Below, one piece after another: positions 48,575 to 59,100 of a DNA stretch of 64,000 bases; position 1 is the first letter of the stretch, and each line of letters opens with the position of its first letter. The notes under the pieces are model-generated. The model searched no databases. It saw only the letters and a program-made list of their open reading frames with translations, and had not been told where the DNA came from. Location of the stretch: assembly GCA_018806985.1 (NCBI GenBank), contig JADANN010000166.1:1-64000 (forward strand). Reading direction: 5' to 3'. The stretch comes from Angiostrongylus vasorum (taxonomy: Eukaryota; Nematoda; Chromadorea; Rhabditida; Metastrongylidae). A program made the translations under genes and the position numbers.

Positions 48575-48929
48575 TCTTGTATTTTGGTAAATTTCTCAAC
48601 GTTTTTTCACATTTTTAGTTTTTTGATTTTCTTTTGTTGCTTTATATTACTCCACTTCTATTTCATTTTTTATTTTATACTTTTCTGGTTTTTTGTTTTA
48701 TAGATTTTTTTGGTTTTTTGGCATGCATATTTTGTTTAGAGTAGTAAAGTAATAAAATATAGGGAAGGGAAAAGAAAGTTTTGCCTACAATGCTAGCTAT
48801 TAGTTACATGGACTATATAAAATGAAACAAAAATAAAATGGTGGAAATGTATAGGAAATGGAAATTAAGAAAAAGAAAAATAAAATCGTACATAAACATA
48901 GTAAACTGTTTACATATGTACAGCAGGCT

Positions 48930-49597
48930 CATAATTTATCTTCTTCTTCTGGCTTGAGAAGTTGATGGCCAGATAGGAGTACTAGCACCACTAGGTGTTT
49001 TTTGCACCTCTTCTAGATTAAACAAGCCATCATCATTTAGAATCCTGATGCAGTATTCATCAGCAATTTCATTACTTAGAGGAGTTTGGATGTCTATGCT
49101 CATTTTAGGTTGTGGCACTGTTTCAAATACACTGCCATCGACACCAGGAAGACTTTGAGCCCTATGATCAAATGATTGTGGCAGGTTGACCATTAGAATA
49201 TTACACCAATCTGGGTGCTTATTTTTTAAATATTCTTGCTTATTTTCAAATATTCTAAGTGGAGTCAATTGGTCATATAGTCCAGTTAAAGTGCATTCCG
49301 TCCTCAAGATTCCTGGATAAGTTGTAGCATGAACTTTCCTAGACAAAACTCCTGAACTCCATAGTCCATAAAAAGCGCGTTGAATTATTCATGAACTCTG
49401 TGTTGTAAGACGAGTTCAAAATGTTGATGAATGTTTGCCCATTCGGTGCAATTAATCTTGCATTTTGACCATGAACTAAAGCAGACAGCCCTATGTTGTA
49501 GATGTAGAGCATGGCTTTTATGATGTCATGCAGGATTTTATATTCATTTCTCTTTAGGATAAGACTTAATAGCCCTCCTGCAGTTGCCCATAGAGGT
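48930..49597 (-). pseudogene. Phenuivirus-like nucleoprotein relic, right copy, 5'-truncated
   Basis: Inverted copy of the relic's C-terminal half. One minus frame is open from 49346 to 48936 (136 codons), and the left-copy TGA near 30245 is absent here. The N-terminal half and SL1-like leader are missing because the arm ends at 49597. Frame breaks remain upstream of 49346. Confidence 0.55.
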
Positions 49598-49604
49598 AAA
49601 CTTT

Positions 49605-49905
49605 TTATTATAGAAGTATAAAGGATGAAGGAAATGCTTTCGACGTTGATTAGTTCCTGTGAGATGCTCCAATGAATTTGACTTCATCAGGCATCGTAGA
49701 GGTGATTGAATGCATATCAGGTCTATGCAATGACTCGCGATGGCCTGCCGATGTGTCAAGTCAATACTGGTACTCCTTAAGATAGGTTTGGTATCACTTT
49801 GTGGATTCCGGAGAGATGGAAGGCTTGGTGAACACGGCGCGGAATCGAGCCAAAGACGTCGTGTGAATCGCATCGCACCTCTAACCACTAAGCTAAATAC
49901 GCCTC
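49605..49905 (-). mobile_element. SINE-1 at the right palindrome boundary
   Basis: Minus copy whose 3' tail (aaaggatgaagg on +) points at the arm end, 8-15 bp away. The head is near 49880-49905. It appears to have cut, or to mark, the relic's truncated end. Confidence 0.82.
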
Positions 49906-50159
49906 ATACTCTTACGTAAACAACAGTAAAAGAGATTAGATGACCGTTCAGTAGTTTGTCTACGAGTCGACTAAGATTTGTAAAAACGAAACCAGAAGGC
50001 GAAGTTATTACGGTGCTAAGACTTTTGAAAGTACTAAATGAACTGAAACTATGTTGTGGTCCCATCGATTAAATACGGGCAAGCCTCTCTTTGCTGAATT
50101 ACTACCTCGTTAATGATATTCTTGGGAAAGATACGCACAGCGTGAATCCACCCCCACCA

Positions 50160-50590
50160 GCGGTATCCCAAGCTAACTTACTTACTTTATACTTGAACGG
50201 CCCGTCCTCACTAGTTGTGCGGGCCCCGCCATAATCACCATTTTTCGGAGACTTGCTGATCAAGCCATTGTGGTTCCCTGGAATTCCGAGGACAGCCTGG
50301 CCAAAGTCTGCCCCAGATCGTCACCACGACAGGTAGTCGCATCCCTTGTGGATCAGAGGGAGATTTGCCACCATGCGACTTTGACACCAGGACGGTGGTG
50401 GATCCTGGTATTGGTTTACTCTTAGCCAGGCTTCCTGATGGAAACACCGGACTCCTTCTCAGCTTGGGAGACCCTGCCGGGTGGATGAATCCCCCCGCTG
50501 TACATCGCAGTCCGACACCCAGGAACACCTCCCAGCCATGATGAGGCGGCAAACCGTTGGGAGGATCCCAAGCCAACCGCAAGTCCAGCT
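50160..50590 (-). repeat. Dispersed repeat family C, copy 3
   Basis: Minus copy of 385-750, with a 115-codon open frame (50582-50235) similar to the frame in copy 1. This is the least damaged of the three. Confidence 0.72.
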
Positions 50591-50995
50591 AATCGTGAAA
50601 CAGAGCTCAGATGCACTATAGCCACTTGATACCGAAAATACTCCAAATGCAAAGCATACCGACTTATTACAGGTATCAAATAGATCGGTGTTTTTTGTGA
50701 TTTACGCGTTATAGGCTTGATACTCATACATTTACAAAGATTAATGTCTTAATTGTCATTTTTTGCCCACTTTTTCATATCAGAGTACGATATGGAGTAT
50801 AATCGTGGTGACGCTGAAATATGAATAAGCAAAATTCGGAAGCTCCGTCAGTCTTCGATATAACATTGTGATTTCGACTGCAGCTCAAATGGGTTCAATG
50901 CCGGTTTGCGCTCTCCAGATCACCCTCATAGTGATTGCTGATAACACCGATATAGTAGAAACACAGCTAAAAAAGAGGTAAAATAAAGTGTCTCG
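50591..50995. other. Unassigned DNA
   Basis: No gene, repeat or motif recognised. Confidence 0.4.
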
Positions 50996-51075
50996 GTTGA
51001 TGTGGTGGATAACACTTGAGCTCGTGGTAAGGGTGGTCGCGAATTCGAAGCCCAACTGAGGTCCCGAAAATGAGT
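50996..51075 (+). repeat. tRNA-like relic (SINE-3 head)
   Basis: gatgtggtggataacacttg and aattcgaagcccaact parallel the minus-strand block at 7250-7335. It lies just before a SINE-2-like body. Confidence 0.5.
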
Positions 51076-51107
51076 AGATTTATTCAACATATTGTTTTAT
51101 ATCATTC

Positions 51108-51380
51108 ATCGCAAGCACACTACTAGTTCGACTACGTGCCGGGCTCATGGTGCCAATTACAGTGCGAGGTAGTAAAATTGACACCAGACCTGTCTGGGAG
51201 CTGCGGCCCACTCTCTCTGCAGTTGGAACGTGGAAACGCTCTAGCTCGCCTCCCCATGAGTCTAGGGGAGAGTCTACTCGACCGGGCTTCAACAAGATTC
51301 ATAAACGAAAAGATAATCTTCATGCAGCAGCCAAACCGACACGCGAAAAGATCGAGGACTCCCATGGATGATGGCTGCGA
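51108..51380 (+). mobile_element. SINE-2-like copy, diverged
   Basis: A ttcgac B-box remnant, core aaattgacaccagacctgtct (51176), and a body with cagcagccaaaccgacacgc match the SINE-2 order. The tail is not clear. Confidence 0.6.
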
Positions 51381-51384
51381 GGTG

Positions 51385-52150
51385 TGCTCACGGGTTGGGC
51401 AGAATAAACGAATAGATAATAGTTTGTTTTAATTCACACTTTTTAATCTTAGAACTCAACAGAGAGTGTAAAACTTAGCTCCCAAATTGAGCTAGTGGTT
51501 TAGTGGTGATACTGTAGAATATCCATTCTAGTTTCTGTGTTTCTGTGCCAAGGAATTTCATGCCCAATCAGACAGCCTGTGCAATATTCCTAGGGTATGA
51601 ACAAAGTTCACCTTCTGTAAATTTCGTTAATAAAGACCCCACGCTTAATTCTGTGTGGCCATCACATCTAATTGATACCCACTTTTCCCAAGAAACGTTG
51701 TGAATCGAAATCAATCGCATCGGCCAGTCTACCAAGAAAAAATGAGTTGATACTTGTTCACACCGGACGATGGATTTCTACACACACCCAGCTTACAGCT
51801 CATCCATTCACAGTGACCGACTTTCACGGTTGGCATAAATCTGCCTAAACCCTTAAATATGTTGAATGACAGGACCAATCCGTTAAAAAACTATCCAAAA
51901 GGCTTCACCGAAGAACGCCACTAACCCGTCACAGAGGCATCACCGTTGCCAAATGATGATAATTGCCTATCATTTTTTTAACATCTACCTCTTCACCTCA
52001 ACCGTAGTCTGTTCATCGCTCTGTTCCATAATTTTTCCTGCATCATATTTTGTGTTTCTCACTAAAAAAAAAATGATTATCATCGGCACTTTAGCCTATG
52101 TGGGTCTCATGGGCAGTTTTAATGTCCAAGCCTAAAAGGAAGGGATCTGC
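51385..52150. other. Unassigned DNA
   Basis: AT-rich, no recognised feature. Short frames here lack domains. Confidence 0.4.
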
Positions 52151-52400
52151 ATAAGGGTTTACTGGTGTCCTTGTGATATATGGAATCGTTGGTTCGATCT
52201 CAAATCACGGCTAGCCAGCCAATCAACTGAGTAGACGAATAGGTAAAAGACATCTTAGAAGGGCGAAAATGCTGATTTCATTCATTGATGGGCTATCGTT
52301 AATCCTATCCACCGCATATGCTTGTAACCACCTTTACGATGCTTGATGAAGTCGAACACATGCCGCATAGCCCACTACTGATGAATGTCGAACCACTTAA
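52150..52400 (+). mobile_element. SINE-1, highly decayed
   Basis: A ggttcgatct B-box-like block (52191) and the tail accacctttacgatgcttga (52328) with gaagtcgaacacatgccgc retain SINE-1 order. The core is lost. Confidence 0.5.
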
Positions 52401-53176
52401 CTTTTCGGTATTCCGTCTACTCTAAGACCATACTAGGTCAGAGGAAGCTAGACGTCATTCCACCTTTACCACCAACGAAAACGAGTCTCTTCACATACGT
52501 TTAGCAATAGAGTGAGCTTCATAACCAACTTATACACAAAGTCTCACATTCCGCAAAAAGTTTATTTTAAACCAATAAAGCGAAAGAAAACCGCACTTCA
52601 CTGGAAAACACGTTTTGAACAACATATCAAAGTAGAACACATTTGCAAGCTACGTTTGAAGAATATAGCAGATGTTACTTTAAAGTACGATTGAAGGTAT
52701 CACTGGTATTGGTCGCAAGCACTCACAACCTCAAATCACGAAAGATAATGACAGGACAGATAGTTAGAAAAGACGAACATTAATTAAAAATAAGCTTCTA
52801 AGCAGCTTAAAAATCAACTATGGAATGACAAACTGGAGTAGCACAGAAACACCGAATACATTTCGGATTTGCCAAATAGTTGTAAGTTCATAATTAAAGG
52901 TAATCAGAGTGAATAAATAGGTTAAAAAGCATAAAGTATGCGAGGAAATGTTACATGGAGAAAGGAAAGGCAAGAGAAAATAATAAATTAGGTCGAAAAT
53001 ACCATCAACAAATGCTAAGTACTGTCTGACTCTGACCCAGCACGGGAAGTTAATTTTGAAGACATGTGAACGGTGTCTCAAAAATCTACACTGACAGTTT
53101 CATCATTAAGAAGCAAAAAAAGAGCGCAGCGACAACGATGACAAGCACTTTGTAAGTCCAGACAATTCAAGCAAAT
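52401..53176. other. Downstream flank of rep-1
   Basis: Contains the presumptive 3' UTR of the minus-strand rep-1 gene. No other feature recognised. Confidence 0.4.
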
Positions 53177-56100
53177 TTAAGCAACTTGTCCAATTGCTTT
53201 TTCTTCAATTACCTCCTCCTCTTCTTCGGGTCTCGGCAATGAGCGAGGCAAAAAGTCGCGATCTGGCCAGAACATCGAAAACACTCGTTGTGCCCTAAAA
53301 ACATGAGGAAAATCCTCTTTGAAAATGCTTTTGCCTTAAAAGTGCTTCATCAAGTTAATGCCATCAGCCTCTTTTGACCATTTCAACATCAAAACTTTCG
53401 AAACCACTGTTTCAAGGTTCATAAATACTATCAAAAGATAATTTTTTAGTCTAATACTGGTTGCTCGCTTTATTAAAAGCTAACATATATGTAGGGGCAG
53501 ATAGTTCAGTGGTAGAGATGGCGATCATCATGAGTACGGTGCTGGTTGCTGGTTCAATCCTGCCCCAGCTCACCAAGCCTTTCATCCTTCGGGATCGGTA
53601 AATTGGTACCACACTTGTCCGAGAAAACTCGTTCTCTGTAGTCCAAATGGGAGCGTCCTAACCCAGCTATCTCAGGATTCCAGTGAGAATCGACTCGACT
53701 AGCATTCTGCAACATTCAGGATGAAATGAAAATCCTCAAGCAGCAGCCGAACCCGCACGTGAAAAACCCGAATATGTTCATGGATAGTGGACACGAAGAG
53801 ACGAATCGAATGTGAAAGGTGATGGGATCCACACAACAGACGTGAAGACGGGTCAAATAGTAAAAAAAAATGTACCACATAATGCGCTTTTAAAATTAAA
53901 CGACGGCAATAGTCGTCCATTACGTCTACCTCCGTCAGTTATTTAGTGACTCGAAAAGGCACTAATAAAACCTCCATTCGTCGATCTCGCTGTCAGCTGC
54001 TTTGCGAGCTCCACACGTTCGAATGACACGCGGGATATCACGCTTTTGGTAGTATACCCACTATTTTAACGGATTTCGCAAGAAAGTAACCAAAGGTGGT
54101 TCGTAGGGTTTAGCCATAACTGTTGTTTTACTTTGAGCCTGATTTCCTGGTGATCATTCCAAAATCTTTTGATTTTCAAAGACTGCATCACATATGGACC
54201 TTGGGCTAAACACTAAAGCTTGACATCCAGAAAATACCTTTTGCTATCCCCTATAGGATGAAAAACTATTTGGGGTGAAGAAAGGAGTAAACACCTCGGA
54301 AGCATACCTTCATAAAAGATTGAGTAAAAATCAATTATAACCTCGTCAATTGAACTCGAGTAATCTAATGCATGATCGGGTCCTGATACGCAAATGGCGT
54401 TCTCCATTGGCAATTCAAGAGATGCAGTAGTGAGAACTTCGAAACGAAGGCTCCAACAAGGAGATGGACGGTCTAAAATGCACACAAATTCAAAGTTTTA
54501 AATCATGTCAATTCTCGTTTTCGTCAAAATGAGTACTTTAAAGAGCCTACTACTGGATATTCGTAAAATTATCTAACTCATCAAAAAAAACGTGAGAATA
54601 CACAGTATCCAAAACTTTTTATTTGGTCAGGATATATCAATAGTATGCTGGGAATGACTAAAATATAAATCTTTAACTCATCTCGAACTCACCAGTACCC
54701 GGTTCATCGAAAATTCGCTGGTAAACCTTGGGAATGAATGACTCATCAGCTCCTTTTCTACCAGTTAAATGTACCAGATCTAGAAGTAACGCTCATTGAT
54801 AGCAAATGTTACAATCCAGATAGGCCAAGATTCCGTAATTTTTTAGTGTACATGGGGAAAATCTCCCTCATAGAGCGATCTCATGCCAATTAGTTTAATA
54901 GCGAGGAAACGTGATGGCGGATAGGGGGTTAGTCTCCCAGAAAAGCGACCCCATTCTTCCCTGAGACGCAGGTGGAATCAGGGGATGGGCTCTCTTTTTC
55001 TGCTGCGCCGGTTTGCAATTTGGCTTGTGTTCACCATGACGTATTCATGCATGCGTACGTGGGTGAGTGTGTTCCCGTCCACGCGTATTTTAATCTACCA
55101 GTCAGTTCAGCCAAAAGCCTACAATCAAGTAATACGGAAGTATATGCGAAGTGGTTAGGAAGTCGCCTCCGGTAAACAAGCCATTCGTCTACTCCAGGAG
55201 TGACTACCAAGATACCCGCGAATACATCTTGCCCCAACGTTCAGAGTTCAGCAAGCTATAAGTAGGTATCAAATATTATCAGTAATATAAGCGAGCCTTA
55301 TTTTCCCGATCCCAAAAGACCCAACGATACATCAGCGTTGGGATGACATGGGACAAACGTTTCTCGTAAGATGCGACAGCAAAGGAGGCGGCGGCGTTGG
55401 CGTACTCATCAACACGAGTTTGGCCATGAACATGGATTCATTCGAACAACTAACAACCCGAACAGGACGGCTAAGACTGAAGAGATGTGTATTAATATGG
55501 ACTCTGACAATCTTCGACGTTTATGCACCGATATCACGCTGACGAAGACGAAGGTAAAGCATTCCATACGGACTGGGGAAATTCTACAGACAAAACCATA
55601 CATTATTTTAAGCCATCACTTGGGCTTTTAAGCCAAGATTAGACTAACAGGAACGTCTAAAGAACGTCATATAGGGATCGACGGATTAGAATGGAAAGAA
55701 CAGGGTGAGCGGGGTCTGAGTTTATCATGACGACCAAGACCATTCATGGTGATTCACAATTCCAGAAGCTCCGCACCAACGTTGGATGTGGGAATTTCTC
55801 AATGGATCGTACCATATCGAAATAGACCACATCACAGTAAATCGAAGGTTTTGCCTGACCGATTGGCGTCCCAAAAATTCTACACGGGATCAGACTATCG
55901 CCTCCTTCGTGTAAGAATTCATTCCTCGCATCAAGGAGAAAAATGCGGTGAACTAAATAAATATGAAGGCCCAAAGCGACTATAAATTGTGACTTACTCA
56001 GTTCATTAGTCGGCTCATAGAAAGATCCCCTTATTCATAATATTGACGAGGAATACGATAGGCTCATTCAACATCTTCACGCACGCGTTACGAAAGCTGA

Positions 56101-59100
56101 GAGCTCGAAAGTCACCAAGAGATGTCGCGCGAGCTACTCATAAAGACAGAAGAGCAACAGCAATGGTCAAAGCCGCAGAGGATGGAAGATGCATTGGGCC
56201 ACCGAAACTTCGCCAATTACAAAACCAAGACTCCGACGTCCAGACGGGACAGTTACAGTATCCAGAAAACAACGGAAAAAATCATTTGCGATTCCCACTC
56301 GGATATATTTAATAGCCACGTCCACGTTCCGTCATATGAAATAAAGGAGGATATATATGTTGTACCACTAGTTCTCCCTTCCGAAACCCGACATGCCATT
56401 TCGTCGGTGAAAAATCGAACAACGCCAATTCCGGAAAGCATAAGATCTGAGCACCTGGAGAACCTTCTGACAGTCCCCCTAAACACAATTGCTCGGCTCT
56501 TCACACGTTGCCTGTCAGAAACAAAGTTCCTACTCAGTGGAAGACCGGCAAGACTGTTTTTTCAAGAAGGGTCACCTCCACGACGTCGGCAACTGTGGCT
56601 TAATTTGCCTGCTGTTTGTCGATTACAAATTATTTCAAAGATTCTTCGTGAGCTATATAAAAGCTTCACGAAAAAAATTTCACAATTCTACAACGATACT
56701 GAGATCGACGTCAAAATAGGGGTTAGGCCAGGCGATACCATCTCACCAAAATTATTTACCGACAGCCTCAAGAACGTCATGCGAACATTGATATGAGACA
56801 ACCTGTGAGTGAAAATCGATAATGAACAATTAAGCCATCTTCCATTTGTTGATGGTGTCATTCTTATAACAGCAAGCATTAGCCAAGAGGAACGAATGCT
56901 TGACGACTCTGATAAAGCCTGTGGAAAGATTGGTGTTTAATTAAATCTCACTAAAACGATGTTCATGAGGAACGGAATGGTTTTACAAGCTCCACTCACG
57001 ATCAAAAAAACAAATACCTCAGAATGCTGCAGTTACGTCTATCCAGGTCGAAAAATCAACATGACTTAACTTCAGAGTTGAGCACGAGGACGCGAGTGGC
57101 TTAGGAAGCCTTCAAGAACATCGAGGATGTAAAGAGGAGAACAAAAAAACATCTGACTCAGTGCCCACCTTTTCGACCCTAAGATTCTTCCTGAGCAAAC
57201 GTACGTGTCGGAAACTTGGTCGCTATGTAAGGAGTATGAAATATCACTCAATGTAGGAGTAGCCCATTTCGCACAAGTGAGGGAAGGGATGCGAAGCTCC
57301 GATCATCGTCAACGACCAAAAGTCAAAGACGCCGTTCAACAGGCCAGAGTGTCGAAAATAAGGTGGTCCGGATATCCGGATACGCAATGCGAATGAGCAA
57401 CAACCGATGGCGAAGAGCCGTAAGTGACTGGGTTCGTCTATGGAAAACGCAGAGCAGGGAGATCATCGGCACGATGGTCGCAGCTCTTCATGAAAACCCT
57501 AGACGAAAAATATGATGCTGAGTGAGTTCGTAGAGAAAGCAGAATCCACTGGACTACTCTTACTCTTGCAACTGACAGGAAAAAATGGAAGATTTACTAG
57601 CACCAGCTGGCGTCAGTCGACGACTAATCGGATGTCAAGTTATACAAGTGATATGGAGGAAACCAGAAAAGAAGCAAATCAATAACCACATCTCCCCATT
57701 TTCTACAAAACAACCTCATAAATAATGAACTAACAGAATCCTTTTTGGAGCTGTGCATACTTCAAATCCTTCTTCGATGAGGCGTAAAGCTGATGGAGGG
57801 TCCAGTTGGAACAAATTTAATAAAGTGACCTATAATATGTAGAAGCACCAATCATATAATTTGAAATAAAGAGGATAACCATATCGTTGGGAGCAAATCG
57901 CTTCAAATGAGAGATCTCTGATGAAGAGTTAAGAAAAAAAGGGCCTGAATTGATAGAAACGCTTACATGTTCTTTTTCTTCTGTCCATATTGATTTGTTC
58001 GTGATATATACAGCTCTATCGACCCATTTTGCTTCACCTTGCGATGGCACAGTAGATGGTACGTATTCCGATGACATGATCAAGTGAGCACAGTTAATTC
58101 GATGGCCATCCGCAATCACTCCAACGACCCTGGAAGATTCTTCTAATCACTCAAAATGAGATCTCGTTAGGAAGTTAAAAGGCTGACAAACACTTATAAA
58201 TCAGTAATAACTATTGTTCTCAAACTACGGTTTTTCAAATAATTTCTTTAAATGTTCAATTTCACAGTAACTGCACCAAAACAAGAAGACAACCGGACAG
58301 TCGTAAATTTGGAAAGAAAACAGCTGTGATAAGCCGCTCCTCATGGATGCTGTTCGTGAGCAACTTTCAACTTTGAAAGTTAGTCTCCTCATATGTCTTC
58401 TATCGAACACTGCGTCAGTCTTTCTTCAGCTGTTTGTAAACTCCATTCTATAGGTTTGTAGAAATACAACTATCGATGCTGCAAATATAAGACATCACAT
58501 CTTGATAAGAGAAGTTTGATGACTTCAGCCACCATTATAAGCAAAACTAGCACCAAATTTAATTTCCATCTATAAAATCCGATCTGTAGCGCAATATCGG
58601 TGACATTTCACATCAAGATTTGCTCGAGAAAAGCTGCGTTTCGTATTATTTGGGACTTGGAAACTTTTTGCTGCACTCGATGAGTAACGGCATAACTAAT
58701 TCTCTTCATCGTGATTACTATCTGCAGATTCTAACCCACTCGTAGGTTATGCTTATTTATTCAGCTAAGGCAGAACGACTTGTCATCTGCTGTCTCCATT
58801 GACACGTGGCATATTGGTATATTAGTGGAATACGGTTTTCTTTAAAATCTGAAATAACTACAACCAGCGCTTCCTAGCTTTCAATCGCGCAAGGCTTTGG
58901 TTCAACCCTGCCCCAGACCAATTAAGCTACCCATCCTTAAGGGGATAGCAAATTGCTAACAGATCTCCAACGATCAATACGGTCCGTTTAATTCACGGGA
59001 AAGGAAGACATCATGAGATTAATATGTTGGAACCCTAGTATGGCTTACCAGGATTCACGCAGAATCTACTAGACCGTTCAAGACCATTTATGAAGAATAT

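Larger units (their letters stand above)
40293..49597 (-). repeat. Giant inverted repeat, right arm
   Basis: Reverse complement of 30226-39530. It ends at gttgcccatagaggt (49583-49597), where the relic is cut and a SINE-1 tail begins. The viral C-terminal frame is longer here than on the left because two A runs are one base longer. Confidence 0.95.

Noticed and set aside
54308..54341. Extension of rep-1 exon 9 to the donor GTATGC
   Set aside because: It adds residues not expected by REP homology and still does not give the right frame for the C-terminal exon.
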